Source: an uncultured Flavobacteriaceae bacterium
Lineage (GTDB): Bacteria; Bacteroidota; Bacteroidia; Flavobacteriales; Flavobacteriaceae
Reading direction: 5' to 3'
Length of the DNA: 64,000 nt
NCBI GenBank assembly: GCA_947494325.1
Contig: CANLUS010000003.1
Span: 434,001-498,000 of the forward strand
The translations under genes were made by a program, and so were the position numbers. Below are positions 9,572-18,774 of this stretch, in pieces. The notes beneath the pieces were generated by a model. The model did no database searches and had not been told where the DNA came from. It saw nothing but the letters and a program-made list of their open reading frames with translations. Position 1 is the first letter of the stretch; each line of letters opens with the position of its first letter.

Positions 9572-9717
9572 TTAAAATGGCAGTAAACTGCTGTTGGACA
9601 TAATCGCCACATATAATTTCGGTAAAACCTTCGATATCATTTGAAAGTTGAATGTTAAAGAGCTGTATTGATTGGACGTGATAGTGCTTGTTTCATTGTA
9701 TTCTTTTTTCTTCGTAT

Positions 9718-9987
9718 TTATTTTGTGAAATAGATATATAGTACAAAGAGAATTGTATATACAAGTAAGTAGAATCTATAAAAATTTCGCTGCTTGATAT
9801 ACACACTATTTTCTGGAAAAAGATTCCCGAAAAGCGCCTTTATTTCTTTAACAAAAAGTGGTTTGACATTGATTGTCCAACTATCAGTTTGATAGACTAT
9901 TTTTCTAAACTTACTTCTATAATACGTTAAGGGAAGTCCCCATAGAATAAAGAGTATCAACCAACTATTTTCTTGAATCCACTGCAT
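9718..9987 (-). CDS. Small membrane protein, unknown
   Basis: Starting at the ATG at 9987 (MQWIQENSW) rather than the longer frame avoids overlap with the upstream gene, whose stop is at 9989. The protein has about 89 residues with a helix at each end (LILFILWGLP and FYLLVYTILFVLYIY). No family was recognised. It is translationally adjacent to the DUF1295 gene. Confidence 0.6.
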   Translation of the reverse strand: MQWIQENSWLILFILWGLPLTYYRSKFRKIVYQTDSWTINVKPLFVKEIKALFGNLFPENSVYIKQRNFYRFYLLVYTILFVLYIYFTK

Positions 9988-9988
9988 A

Positions 9989-10771
9989 CTATTTTTTAGG
10001 GAACCAAGGAAAAAATGCATTGGTTCGTCGTATATATTCTTTATAGTGTGGTTTGCTATTTTTTAAGGTTTTTTCTAACATCGCAACACCAGAAATTTTT
10101 ATAATGAGCCAGGTCATTAAGACAGATCCCAATATTGGTAAATAACTGCCCACGGCAATAGAGAACAATCCAAAACCCCACCAAACCATGGCATCTCCGA
10201 AATAATTAGGGTGGCGTGTATATTTCCAAAAACCAGCTTGTAATAGTTTACCTTTATTAGTTACATCTTTCTTAAATTTCATAAGCTGATAATCACCACC
10301 AGCTTCAAAAATAAAGCCGATACTCCAGAGTATTAAGGCAATATAATCAATATAATATAGGGAACTGGAAGGCATATAGAACATCGCAGCAAGTAGCGGA
10401 ATAGAAATTAACCAACTTAAAATTCCTTGTAATAAGAAAACTTGGAAAAAACTAAACCACCAGTAACGACTGGCGCCATACTTTTTTCTAAACTCTTGGT
10501 ATCTATAATCTTCGGGTTTGTTCCAGTTTCGTATCCCTAAATAAATAGAGAGTCTTAAGCCCCAGATAATCACCAGACCCACGACCAACTCTTTTCTTGT
10601 GCCGTGGCCTTCCGTAGTTAAATAATAGGATATAGCAGCGAGTATAAAAGCTATTCCCCAAAACGAATCTATGATACTTACATTTTTTAGAAATATACTA
10701 ACAATCCATAAGGTGGTCATTAAGACCATGATCACAATTAAACCCTGTATGTAACTTTCTATAAAGTTCAT
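9989..10771 (-). CDS. DUF1295 (steroid 5-alpha-reductase C-terminal-like) membrane protein
   Basis: This 260-residue polytopic protein contains the conserved C-terminal core: SRYWWFSFFQVFLLQG, then GGDYQLMKFK, then GFWKYTRHPNYFGD. The last is the NAD(P)H-binding signature of the DUF1295/isoprenylcysteine methyltransferase superfamily. A lipid reductase or related role is known for some relatives; the role here is not known. It is cotranscribed with the small membrane protein at 9718. Confidence 0.85.
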   Translation of the reverse strand: MNFIESYIQGLIVIMVLMTTLWIVSIFLKNVSIIDSFWGIAFILAAISYYLTTEGHGTRKELVVGLVIIWGLRLSIYLGIRNWNKPEDYRYQEFRKKYGASRYWWFSFFQVFLLQGILSWLISIPLLAAMFYMPSSSLYYIDYIALILWSIGFIFEAGGDYQLMKFKKDVTNKGKLLQAGFWKYTRHPNYFGDAMVWWGFGLFSIAVGSYLPILGSVLMTWLIIKISGVAMLEKTLKNSKPHYKEYIRRTNAFFPWFPKK

Positions 10772-10780
10772 AATACGTCA

Positions 10781-10812
10781 AAAAAAAACCGCATTACAAT
10801 AACTGCAATGCG
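10781..10812 (-). terminator. Rho-independent terminator
   Basis: The hairpin CGCATT...AATGCG (10790-10812) is followed on the minus strand by eight or more T (10781-10788). It lies 30 bp past the stop of the secreted protein gene at 10843. Confidence 0.8.
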
Positions 10813-10842
10813 ATTTTAAACTTAAACTCTAAATTTTGGTAA

Positions 10843-11613
10843 TTATTCATTACCGTCGGCAACATTAGCTTGTAATATTGCTTCTTTTTTACTCAATGTG
10901 AATGTATATTTTCCATCAAGTAGTATTTTTACTAATTCTTTCGAATCATTAACCCAGTAATAAGCAGTCTTCATACCTTTACCTTGGTGTACAAATTTAT
11001 GTAATTCTTGTTCAGTACCATCAATATCCTCTTTCGATTTACCTAAGTAATTGATTGTATGATTTTTCTTCACATATAATTTCATTTCATCTAACGAATT
11101 AAATTTGAATGTACCTTTTCTATCAAATTTTAAATTAGGTACAATCGCTAATATATTAAATGAAGGAATCGTTGTAGCAGGAACTCTAATACTAGATTTA
11201 TGCTCCGATTCGATAAATGGTTTTACTTCTGGATCAGGACTCATACGGTTTTTATAGTCACCTGAAAATTGCCAAAAAGAGGCTTTTTTCGTCGTTTTAA
11301 CACGATTACCGGTGAAATTTACCGCGTCCATGTTTGAATCTATCGTTCCGTCAAAGTACATTTTTGATGCATTCAACATCTTGTCTGTGTCACAAGTTGT
11401 TGTAAGACTAAAATCTAATTTTTCGTTATCAAAGTTTGCCTTAACGGTTGTCTTTAAAATAGGTTGCCCTTTTTCATTGACAGTCTTCTCAAGGCTTATA
11501 TATCCTTGATTATCAGCGGATTTATACCAATATGTTTTTGGCTTTTTTTCACCCGTAAATGAAAAAATCATAAAGCTACACGCAATTAATAATAAGGGGA
11601 GTCTTCTTTTCAT
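10843..11613 (-). CDS. Secreted protein, unknown function
   Basis: This 256-residue protein has an N-terminal signal (KRRLPLLLIACSFMIFSF) and a beta-rich body with two cysteine-poor halves. No catalytic motif was recognised. It is monocistronic, followed by a strong terminator. It could be a periplasmic ligand-binding or lipid-binding beta-barrel, but this is only a guess. Confidence 0.65.
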   Translation of the reverse strand: MKRRLPLLLIACSFMIFSFTGEKKPKTYWYKSADNQGYISLEKTVNEKGQPILKTTVKANFDNEKLDFSLTTTCDTDKMLNASKMYFDGTIDSNMDAVNFTGNRVKTTKKASFWQFSGDYKNRMSPDPEVKPFIESEHKSSIRVPATTIPSFNILAIVPNLKFDRKGTFKFNSLDEMKLYVKKNHTINYLGKSKEDIDGTEQELHKFVHQGKGMKTAYYWVNDSKELVKILLDGKYTFTLSKKEAILQANVADGNE

Positions 11614-11761
11614 ACAAATACATTTTTAAATTATTTATTAAACTTTTTATTAGGTTTGGATAAATAAAACAATATACAAAGATATTACTATTCATCATAA
11701 ATATAACAATTTAGTCTACAAAATTCCTACCAAACTTGTATCGAATTAAATTTTAATGAAG

Positions 11762-14014
11762 TTAATTGGCGTTTCTTTTTCTCCTTCTCTCTTCCCTTTT
11801 CTTTTTCCTTTTTGCTTTACGATCCGCTTTTTTTTGGGCTCTTTCAAGGGTAGTTCTCTTACTTTTGAATAGACTTTCGAAGAATTGTTCTAATCCGGTA
11901 TCTTCAGTATAATCTTCACATAATAGGGCATCTGAATATTCTATAGGTAAGGGTTCGAAATTGCTAAAGTATTTACTTTGAAGCCATTTACTCCTTTGTA
12001 CAGATTGAAGTGTCTTAGCGACTAATGGCAGCGCTAATTTGCTACCAGCACCGTTTGAACCAGAATTAAATTTAATTATCGGTGATGATGCTCCAACTCT
12101 TGTAACCATTACCAATTTTGGATTGTATGCGGCAAACCAGGCATCTGCATAATCCTGAGAGGTCCCGGTTTTTCCTGCCAAAGGCAGTTTTATACCGTAT
12201 GTACTACTCAACGAGGCACCAGTACCTTCAACAATTGCTTTTTGAAGCATGGCATTCATTAAATTAGAAGTCGTTTCACTCAGCACGGTTTCCTTACTTT
12301 TCAGCATTCGATTGCTATAAATTACAGTTCCATCTGAGGTTTTAATAGAAACGACACTTTGCGGTTTTATTTTAAACCCTTTATTTGCGAAAGCAGCATA
12401 AGCAATTGCCAATTCATAGATACTAGCATTTGAAGTTCCTAGAGCAAGTGAAGGTTTGTTTTCTAATTTTTGAGAAAAACCTAATGTCCCCCACATATTA
12501 TTGACAGCACTAAATGGAGTTTGAAGAAATAAATTCACGGTTGGGATATTCAATGATTTTGACAAAGATGCTGCCATCGTATACTTTCCACCGAAAGTGT
12601 TGTCGTAATTTCTAGGTTGCCAATTTTCAAAATCGGCTAGAATAAGTTCATCATTATCTAAATATTCACAAGGGCTTACACCTTCTTCTAGAGCTGCGGC
12701 ATACAAAATAGGTTTAAAGGTAGATGCTATTTGACGTTGAGCAAATATTTGATCATAAGGTTGGGTTCTATAATCAATGCCCCCGACCCATGTTTTAATA
12801 GCTCCTGTATTTGGATCTAATGCTAAAAAACCTGCATGTAACAAAGTTAGCGTATGTCTTAAACTATCTCGTACAGAAATAGAGTCGGTATAGAAGCCTT
12901 TCCAAGAGAAAAGTTCTCTTTCTTTTCGACTATTGGCGCCTTTACTCAATTTTAATCGTTTCAATTCTTTTATCAGCAGGGAATTTAACGTCTTACGACT
13001 GTCTCCACTTTTGTATTGATTTCTTAGTCTATTTTGCATCAAGCCTAAATGGCTTTTATAAGAACGCAAAACATAATTTTGTAATGTTAGATTTAAAGTT
13101 GTCTTTATAACTAATCCACTTTCTTCGATGGTATAATCTGTGTTAGATTTTTTATTAATTGATTCAAGAATGGCATTTACTTCATCTTTTACTTGGACTA
13201 AAAAATAATTTGCTGGTCCTTCTGATTCCAAGTTTGCATAGTCTAATTTTAGTGGAAGTTGTGCAAGAGAATCTTTTTCGGAGTTTGTTAGATACTTATA
13301 CTTTTCCATTTGAGTCAAGACAACATTCCGTCTTTGTATTGCATGGTCTGGATACAATCGAGGATTATAATAGGTATTTGCTTTTAGCATCCCTATTAAA
13401 ACAGCACTCTCTTCGGGCTTTAATTTTTCTATTGGTTTATTAAAAAAGCGTCTTGAAGCTGCTTCAATACCTAGAACATTTTCTCCAAATGGTACTGTAT
13501 TCAAATACAAGGTTAGAATTTCTTCTTTACTATAAATTTCTTCTAAGCGCCTTGCTAGAAATACTTCTTTTGTTTTATTAACGGGCATAGTTAATGGTCC
13601 ATGCTTTTCACGACCATACATGTTTTTCGCCAGTTGTTGGTTAATTGTACTACCACCACCTGAATTTTTTTGATTCAACAAGATGGTTTTAAATAGTACG
13701 CGCAATAAACTTCTAGAATCAACACCTGTATGTTCAAAATAGCGAGCATCTTCAGTAGCGACTAATGCATTGATGAGGTGTTCGGGTATTTTTTCATAGC
13801 TGGTATTTGTACGATTTTCAGCAAAGAATTTTCCAATAATTCTTTCTTCTTCGGAGAGTACTAATGTAGCTGTTTGATTTTTAAATGCTTTAAGGTCTTC
13901 TGTAGTATATAAGGGGCCGAAAACACCATAATATACGGATAAGACAAATAAACTAAGAAGTAATGCACCAATTAAAATAGTAATGAGTACATATTTTGCT
14001 ATTTTTTTTAGCAT
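11762..14014 (-). CDS. Class A penicillin-binding protein (PBP1A-like)
   Basis: This 750-residue bifunctional peptidoglycan synthase has an N-terminal membrane anchor (about residues 8-30). The glycosyltransferase-51 domain carries ATEDARYFEHTG (catalytic Glu) and GGGSTINQQLAKNMYGR. The transpeptidase domain has S-x-x-K in ASTFKP, S-x-N in SKSLN and KTGTS. It polymerises and cross-links peptidoglycan at the outer face of the inner membrane. The last 30 residues are an extremely basic KKKREERRRKR-type tail. All active-site motifs are intact. Confidence 0.95.
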   Translation of the reverse strand: MLKKIAKYVLITILIGALLLSLFVLSVYYGVFGPLYTTEDLKAFKNQTATLVLSEEERIIGKFFAENRTNTSYEKIPEHLINALVATEDARYFEHTGVDSRSLLRVLFKTILLNQKNSGGGSTINQQLAKNMYGREKHGPLTMPVNKTKEVFLARRLEEIYSKEEILTLYLNTVPFGENVLGIEAASRRFFNKPIEKLKPEESAVLIGMLKANTYYNPRLYPDHAIQRRNVVLTQMEKYKYLTNSEKDSLAQLPLKLDYANLESEGPANYFLVQVKDEVNAILESINKKSNTDYTIEESGLVIKTTLNLTLQNYVLRSYKSHLGLMQNRLRNQYKSGDSRKTLNSLLIKELKRLKLSKGANSRKERELFSWKGFYTDSISVRDSLRHTLTLLHAGFLALDPNTGAIKTWVGGIDYRTQPYDQIFAQRQIASTFKPILYAAALEEGVSPCEYLDNDELILADFENWQPRNYDNTFGGKYTMAASLSKSLNIPTVNLFLQTPFSAVNNMWGTLGFSQKLENKPSLALGTSNASIYELAIAYAAFANKGFKIKPQSVVSIKTSDGTVIYSNRMLKSKETVLSETTSNLMNAMLQKAIVEGTGASLSSTYGIKLPLAGKTGTSQDYADAWFAAYNPKLVMVTRVGASSPIIKFNSGSNGAGSKLALPLVAKTLQSVQRSKWLQSKYFSNFEPLPIEYSDALLCEDYTEDTGLEQFFESLFKSKRTTLERAQKKADRKAKRKKKREERRRKRNAN

Positions 14015-14028
14015 TATTAGAGGAGTAT

Positions 14029-14052
14029 TTTTAAAATCTATTGATTTTAAAA
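14029..14052. promoter_or_regulatory. Inverted repeat upstream of the PBP gene
   Basis: Perfect 10-bp arms TTTTAAAATC and GATTTTAAAA are separated by 4 bp, 15 bp upstream of the PBP start codon. This could be an operator or a 5' leader hairpin; there is no other support. Confidence 0.35.
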
Positions 14053-14162
14053 CGATTGAATTTGGATTCTAGTATTTATAGAAGCACTTAATTATTCTCA
14101 TTAAATAGTATGTGCTAAACCAAAAATCATTTCGTAAATTGCGCCTCTAAAATTTACTATAC

Positions 14163-14678
14163 ATGTTTAATAAAAATATAAAATTGGTTCTCGCTGTCCT
14201 TATTCTAGGATGGGCGATTTATCAATTTGTTGAAGGAAATATTGGCAACGGGATTGCGTTGATTTTTTTAGCGGGTATTTTCGTTTTCTTTTACTTTAAA
14301 AATGAATTTTTATTACTTGCTTTTTTAAAAATGCGTAAGCAAGATTTTGCAGGTTCTACGAAATGGCTTTCTTATATCAAGAACCCGAGTAGTGCCTTAA
14401 TACAAAAACAAGAAGGATATTACAATTTCTTACAAGGAATTATGGTTTCTCAGACTAATCTAACGCAGGCGGAAAAATTTTTCAAGAAAGCAATCAAGTT
14501 GGGATTAGCTATGGATCATGATTTAGCAATGGCGAAGTTACAGCTAGCAGGTGTTGCAATGACAAAAAGAAGAAAGCGAGAAGCAACCATGCTCATGACC
14601 GAAGCAAAGAAATTAGATAAGCACGGAATGCTGAAAGAGCAAATTCAAATGATGAAACAACAAATGAAGAAAATCTAG
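14163..14678 (+). CDS. Membrane protein with TPR-like tail, unknown
   Basis: This 171-residue protein has two N-terminal transmembrane segments (about residues 7-22 and 28-46). A cytoplasmic helical domain follows, whose LTQAEKFFKKAIKLGLAMDH stretch reads like one tetratricopeptide unit. It ends in a Met/Lys/Gln-rich helix. It probably mediates protein interaction at the membrane; no family name is assigned. It is convergent with trxB across a shared terminator. Confidence 0.65.
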   Translation: MFNKNIKLVLAVLILGWAIYQFVEGNIGNGIALIFLAGIFVFFYFKNEFLLLAFLKMRKQDFAGSTKWLSYIKNPSSALIQKQEGYYNFLQGIMVSQTNLTQAEKFFKKAIKLGLAMDHDLAMAKLQLAGVAMTKRRKREATMLMTEAKKLDKHGMLKEQIQMMKQQMKKI

Positions 14679-14699
14679 GAATAGGTTTATAAAGAATAA

Positions 14700-14727
14700 A
14701 AAGCAGTAAGTACCTACTTACTGCTTT
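14700..14727. terminator. Bidirectional terminator
   Basis: The hairpin AGCAGTAAGTA / TACTTACTGCT is flanked by A-run and T-run. It separates the convergent genes ending at 14678 and 14752. Confidence 0.85.
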
Positions 14728-14751
14728 TTTTATTTTTAGATCATCATTTCA

Positions 14752-15699
14752 CTATTCTTGAGCGGCCAAATACCTTTCGGCATCTAAAGCAGCCATACAG
14801 CCACTACCAGCAGCAGTAATTGCTTGTCTATATTCTTTATCCTGCACATCACCAGAGGCAAAAACCCCAGGGAGATTTGTCTTGGTAGATTTTCCTTTAG
14901 TAATCAAGTAACCCGTTTCGTCCATATCTAAAATGCCCTTGAATAGGTCAGTATTGGGTTTATGTCCAATCGCAATGAATACACCCGTAACTTGAATTTC
15001 ATGTTTTTCGCTAGTTACGTTATTCACTACGCGAGCACCTTCTACAACGGTCTCTCCTAAAATTTCATCCAATTCAGTATTGTACAATACTTCTAAGTTC
15101 TCCGTGGCATTTACGCGATGTTGCATTGCTTTGGAAGCTCGCATCTCATCTCTACGAACAAGCAATGTTACTTGTTTACAAAGTTTTGACAGAAAAGTTG
15201 CTTCTTCTGCAGCGGTATCTCCACCACCAACAACAATAACATTTTGATTTTTATAGAAAAAACCATCACATGTTGCACATGCTGAAACTCCACCACCTTT
15301 TAGGCGTTCTTCACTTTCTAATCCTAAATATTTTGCCGTTGCACCGGTAGAAATTATAACGGTTTCAGCTTCTAATTCCTTTGTCCCATCTACTATTACT
15401 TTGTGAATACCTCCAACAGTATCATTAAGGTCAACCTTGGTTACCAAACCGAAACGAACATCAGTGTCAAAACGTTCGGCTTGTTTTTTGAAATCTTCGG
15501 TCATTGCTGTCCCATCAACACCATCTGGATATCCTAAATAATTGTCTACTTCGGTAGTCGTAGTTAATTGACCACCAGGTTCCATACCTGTATACATAAC
15601 CGGTTTGAGGTCAGCTCTTGCGGCATATACTGCAGCACTATAGCCCGCGGGACCAGACCCTATGATTAAGCATTTTATTCGTTCTATATTTTCAGACAT
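14752..15699 (-). CDS. trxB: Thioredoxin-disulfide reductase
   Basis: This 315-residue FAD enzyme has the FAD-binding GSGPAGYSAA motif near residue 14, the redox-active CATC pair at residues 141-144, the NADPH-binding VGGGDTAAEEA and a late GVFASGDV FAD motif. Order and length match bacterial TrxB. It transfers electrons from NADPH to thioredoxin in the cytoplasm. Confidence 0.97.
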   Translation of the reverse strand: MSENIERIKCLIIGSGPAGYSAAVYAARADLKPVMYTGMEPGGQLTTTTEVDNYLGYPDGVDGTAMTEDFKKQAERFDTDVRFGLVTKVDLNDTVGGIHKVIVDGTKELEAETVIISTGATAKYLGLESEERLKGGGVSACATCDGFFYKNQNVIVVGGGDTAAEEATFLSKLCKQVTLLVRRDEMRASKAMQHRVNATENLEVLYNTELDEILGETVVEGARVVNNVTSEKHEIQVTGVFIAIGHKPNTDLFKGILDMDETGYLITKGKSTKTNLPGVFASGDVQDKEYRQAITAAGSGCMAALDAERYLAAQE

Positions 15700-15719
15700 A
15701 TATTTTATAATTTTGAAGG

Positions 15720-15727
15720 CAAATTTA
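15720..15727 (-). promoter_or_regulatory. -7 element upstream of trxB
   Basis: The minus strand reads TAAATTTG, an exact TAnnTTTG match 21 bp upstream of the trxB ATG. Confidence 0.45.
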
Positions 15728-15906
15728 TAATTTTTTAGATTTAAATTGAACGTTGGTCATAACTTTTTATAACTCTAATTAAAGTTGCAAATTGATAGAT
15801 CAAGGTTCAGGCAAAAGCTTAGTCGAAAATAACTTTTTTCTTTACACGAAGTTATTTAAGGCATAATAGTTGTTTGTACTAGTTGATTAAAACAATTTTA
15901 TCAAAA

Positions 15907-16452
15907 ATGAAACTTATGAAAACATTACAGGGAAACAATAAGAAGTTTATAAGGTCGATTGACCTAGTTGGAAAGAAAATGATACTAACGGTCATTGCTT
16001 TATTGGCCTTTACGTATAGTATGAACGCTCAAGAAATTTCTTCGAATGCTATCGGACTGCGTTTTGGAGATAACGATGGTTTTGGTGTTGAAGTATCCTA
16101 TCAACATAAATTGAATGATGCCAAACGGTTGGAAGTAGATCTTGGTTTTAGAAATAATAATAATTTCGATATTTGGAAATTAACAGGGTTGCATCAATGG
16201 GTTTGGAATATTGATGGCGGATTTAACTGGTATGCAGGCGCAGGAGCCGGTATTGGAAATGTAAACATCAAGAATTTTGACGACGATGATGGTCTATTTG
16301 TAAATATTGCAGGTACGGTTGGTGTTGAATATAATTTTGATATCCCTCTATTAGTGTCGCTAGATTTTAGGCCAGAAATAGGTGTGATTAATGACTTCGG
16401 TAACAATGATCTCGATTTAGATTTGGCCTTGAGTGTTCGTTATCAATTTTAA
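15907..16452 (+). CDS. Outer-membrane beta-barrel-like secreted protein
   Basis: Up to 181 residues from the ATG at 15907. A second ATG at 15979 (MILTVIALLAFTYS) would give a normal signal peptide and may be the true start. After the AQE cleavage region the protein alternates glycine/aromatic beta strands (GFGVEVSYQHKL, WYAGAGAGIGNV, LALSVRYQF) and ends in an aromatic residue, typical of small outer-membrane barrels. The function is not known. Confidence 0.7.
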   Translation: MKLMKTLQGNNKKFIRSIDLVGKKMILTVIALLAFTYSMNAQEISSNAIGLRFGDNDGFGVEVSYQHKLNDAKRLEVDLGFRNNNNFDIWKLTGLHQWVWNIDGGFNWYAGAGAGIGNVNIKNFDDDDGLFVNIAGTVGVEYNFDIPLLVSLDFRPEIGVINDFGNNDLDLDLALSVRYQF

Positions 16453-16465
16453 TAAATGAATATTT

Positions 16466-16499
16466 AAATAAAGCCTGGCATCTTCGCTGGGCTTTATTT
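16466..16499. terminator. Bidirectional terminator
   Basis: The stem AAATAAAGCC / GGCTTTATTT encloses a 14-nt loop, between the convergent genes ending at 16452 and 16516. Confidence 0.8.
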
Positions 16500-16515
16500 A
16501 TGAATGATTTGATCT

Positions 16516-16986
16516 TTAACTAGAGAAACGACCAAATCTTTTTTCTACTGCGATTGTTCGATAATCAAAAATCTCATTTAATTTGCTTTTGATTATCAAT
16601 GAATTTGCAATGGCCCCTAGAAATCCAAAAGGAGGTTTATAAGAGACGATGTCTTTCATTAGAACACCATTAGAAATAGGTTCAAGGATATGTTGGTGAT
16701 GCCAAATAGTGTAGGGTCCAACACGTTGTTCATCAACAAAATACTGTTGATCTCTCACTTGCGTTATTTCGGTTACCCAGGTTGTATTTATTCCGAAAAG
16801 TGGACTCACTTTATAACTTATAATCATACCTGCATACATTTTATCAGGAATATCTTGTGATGTGATATTAAAACCCATATAATCTGGTGTTATTTCTTTC
16901 AAATTTGCAGGAGAAGAAATAAAATTCCAAAGTTCTTCTAAACTAGTATTTACTTTTTGTTCTTTTTTGAATTGATATAATGGCAT
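16516..16986 (-). CDS. SRPBCC-family lipid/ligand-binding-like protein
   Basis: This 156-residue protein has a START/Bet v1-like fold signature: an N-terminal LEELWNFISSPANLKEITP helix pair, central strands with WVTEITQV and VGPYTIWHHQHI, and a long C-terminal helix. It lies at the 3' end of a five-gene minus-strand operon with a Lacal_2735-like protein, TspO and an SDR. Such sets often sit beside photolyase/cryptochrome genes in flavobacteria, though no photolyase is seen here. The ligand is unknown. Confidence 0.8.
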   Translation of the reverse strand: MPLYQFKKEQKVNTSLEELWNFISSPANLKEITPDYMGFNITSQDIPDKMYAGMIISYKVSPLFGINTTWVTEITQVRDQQYFVDEQRVGPYTIWHHQHILEPISNGVLMKDIVSYKPPFGFLGAIANSLIIKSKLNEIFDYRTIAVEKRFGRFSS

Positions 16987-17003
16987 CTGAATTTTTTTAA
17001 GTA

Positions 17004-17165
17004 CTAAAGTTGTTCAATTTCTTTAAGAATCCTATCTGCTTCAGCATATTTTTCATCACTTGCTCTACGATTGGATTTTGATAGTTTAAAGGCCTCTTCT
17101 AAGGCTTTTTTATGCTTTGCTTCTAGGATTTCTTTAGGAGATTTTTTTTTGAAAAGACCAAACAT
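17004..17165 (-). CDS. Lacal_2735-like small protein
   Basis: A 53-residue frame (ATG at 17163-17165, TAG at 17004-17006) starts MFGLFKKKSPKEILE and continues as a charged helix ending KEIEQL. I recognise the pattern as the short flavobacterial Lacal_2735 family. Its function is unknown. It sits between TspO and the SRPBCC gene with 11- and 17-bp gaps, which supports a real gene. Confidence 0.75.
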   Translation of the reverse strand: MFGLFKKKSPKEILEAKHKKALEEAFKLSKSNRRASDEKYAEADRILKEIEQL

Positions 17166-17176
17166 TAGGTATAATT

Positions 17177-17644
17177 TTAATTAAATAAGTAGACATAATA
17201 ATTTAAAGACGTGGCAATACATAACCAAGTCGCATAAGGCAAAACAAGTAAACTATTTATCTTGGTTTGTTTCCGAAAACCAAGTAGAAAATAAAAAACA
17301 AGTAAAGTTAATAATACAATAATGACTAAAGAAGATAACACAAGATGTTGATTAAAGAAAACATAATTCCAACTTACATTTAGTAGTACTTGAATACCAA
17401 ATAGAACTTTGACTTTCATAGAATCATTTTTCGTAAATAACGAAACCATAAAAAATGAAAAACAAATCATAATGGTTGTCCAAGCCGCACCAAATACCCA
17501 ACCAGGAGGTGTCCATGGTGCTTTCGCAAGATTTAGATACCATTCTGTCATAGGCCCATTATTCATTAACCAGCTTCCTAGTCCAAGAGCACCAAAATTT
17601 ACGATTAAAAAAAATACAAATAGTTGAATGTGTTTTCTAGTCAT
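17177..17644 (-). CDS. TspO/MBR family protein
   Basis: This 155-residue protein has five transmembrane helices. The family signature is visible: PMTEWYLNLAKAPWTPPGW in the first loop, VFGAAWTT and LLNVSWNYVFF. TspO proteins bind porphyrins and isoprenoid ligands and are linked to oxidative or light stress. Two bp separate it from the SDR gene. Confidence 0.9.
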   Translation of the reverse strand: MTRKHIQLFVFFLIVNFGALGLGSWLMNNGPMTEWYLNLAKAPWTPPGWVFGAAWTTIMICFSFFMVSLFTKNDSMKVKVLFGIQVLLNVSWNYVFFNQHLVLSSLVIIVLLTLLVFYFLLGFRKQTKINSLLVLPYATWLCIATSLNYYVYLFN

Positions 17645-17646
17645 CC

Positions 17647-18330
17647 TTAAAGTTTAACACTTACGATTCCACAATCCATTTCAAAAACTTGTCCAGTTAA
17701 GGAAGTCGTCTTATTAGAAATTAAAAAATGTGCCATATCAGCAACTTCCTGTGGAGCTAAGAATTTCTTAAGAGGATGTCGATCTTTAATATTTTCGATC
17801 ATTTTATCATTACGCAACAATTTAACAGCTAATGAAGTATCGGTAACCGTTGGCGCAATTGCATTTACGCGAATTGTTGGAGCAAGTTCTGCGGCTAGTG
17901 ATTTTACCAAACCTTCGATACCCGCCTTAGCGGTGGCAATACTTGCATGAAAAGGCATGCCCAGTTTCGCCGCAACGGTGCTAAACAACAGTATCGATGG
18001 ATGTTGACCCTTTTTTAGAAGAGGAAGGTATTTTTGCACTGCCTTTACAGCGCCTAAAACGTTAATTTCAAAATCAGCCCTAAAATCATCCAGGCTTAAT
18101 CTAGAAATTGGTTTTAAATTGATGCTTCCTGGACAATATAGTAAAGAATCAATAGTGTCGAGATCAGGAAGTTCATCTGTTAAAATATCACAAGAGTGAT
18201 GTTGTAAGTTATCATGTGTAATTTGAGGTGGAGTTCGACTAATATTAACAATTTTATGATTTTCTATTAGCGATGAAACAATCGCATTTCCTATGCCCTT
18301 ACTACCACCTACTATTACAACAGTTTTCAT
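17647..18330 (-). CDS. Short-chain dehydrogenase/reductase
   Basis: This 227-residue Rossmann enzyme starts with the nucleotide-binding GGSKGIGNA motif. LYCPGS stands in for the NNAG strand, and the active-site region FSTVAAK lacks the usual Y-x-x-x-K spacing (HASIATAKAG follows, with Tyr replaced). The missing Tyr suggests altered or lost catalysis. It is the second gene of the operon starting at 18546. Confidence 0.8.
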   Translation of the reverse strand: MKTVVIVGGSKGIGNAIVSSLIENHKIVNISRTPPQITHDNLQHHSCDILTDELPDLDTIDSLLYCPGSINLKPISRLSLDDFRADFEINVLGAVKAVQKYLPLLKKGQHPSILLFSTVAAKLGMPFHASIATAKAGIEGLVKSLAAELAPTIRVNAIAPTVTDTSLAVKLLRNDKMIENIKDRHPLKKFLAPQEVADMAHFLISNKTTSLTGQVFEMDCGIVSVKL

Positions 18331-18336
18331 TTTGTT

Positions 18337-18546
18337 TTATTTTAATCTCTTTTCCGCCCTTTGTTTAATTGCGGTGAGACGTTTCATAATCTCCATTATT
18401 TCAGGATCTTTATTTTCTTTATAAATTTCATTTAAGCTCAAAATAAGCTCTTTGGCTTTTCTTGAAACGATTATACGCTCCGTTGTGCTCGTAATGGGTA
18501 ATTTAGATTTTTCAAACTCTAGTGCTTTGTTGATAAGGTCACTCAT
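18337..18546 (-). CDS. Small helical protein, unknown
   Basis: This 69-residue charged helical protein (MSDLINKALEFEKSKLP start, KRAEKRLK end) is first in the operon leading to SDR, TspO, the Lacal_2735-like protein and SRPBCC. No family was recognised. The 6-bp gap to the SDR supports a real gene. Confidence 0.6.
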   Translation of the reverse strand: MSDLINKALEFEKSKLPITSTTERIIVSRKAKELILSLNEIYKENKDPEIMEIMKRLTAIKQRAEKRLK

Positions 18547-18673
18547 GAATGGATTTTATGTATTGATATTATTTAGCAACTTAATTTCACCCAATATATG
18601 GGTTGTTTTTTAAAAATGCTATCAAATAACGCAAATTTTAGTCTATTTTTTGACGGATACATAAAAAATATTC

Positions 18674-18725
18674 AATGAATGTTCATTTTTTAAGCGTTTT
18701 TATTGATTTTTAACAAATTGTTAGA
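18674..18725. promoter_or_regulatory. Two short palindromes upstream of the TspO/SDR operon
   Basis: Two near-palindromes lie in the 228-bp leader before the operon at 18546: AATGAATGTTCATT (18674-18687) and TAACAAATTGTTA (around 18711-18723). Both have the size of HTH operator sites. The regulator is unknown; the TetR encoded at 22677 is one candidate. Confidence 0.35.
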
Positions 18726-18774
18726 CATTTAATAGTAACCACTGGAGTTTAGCTTTTTTTCTATTTTTTTATTT

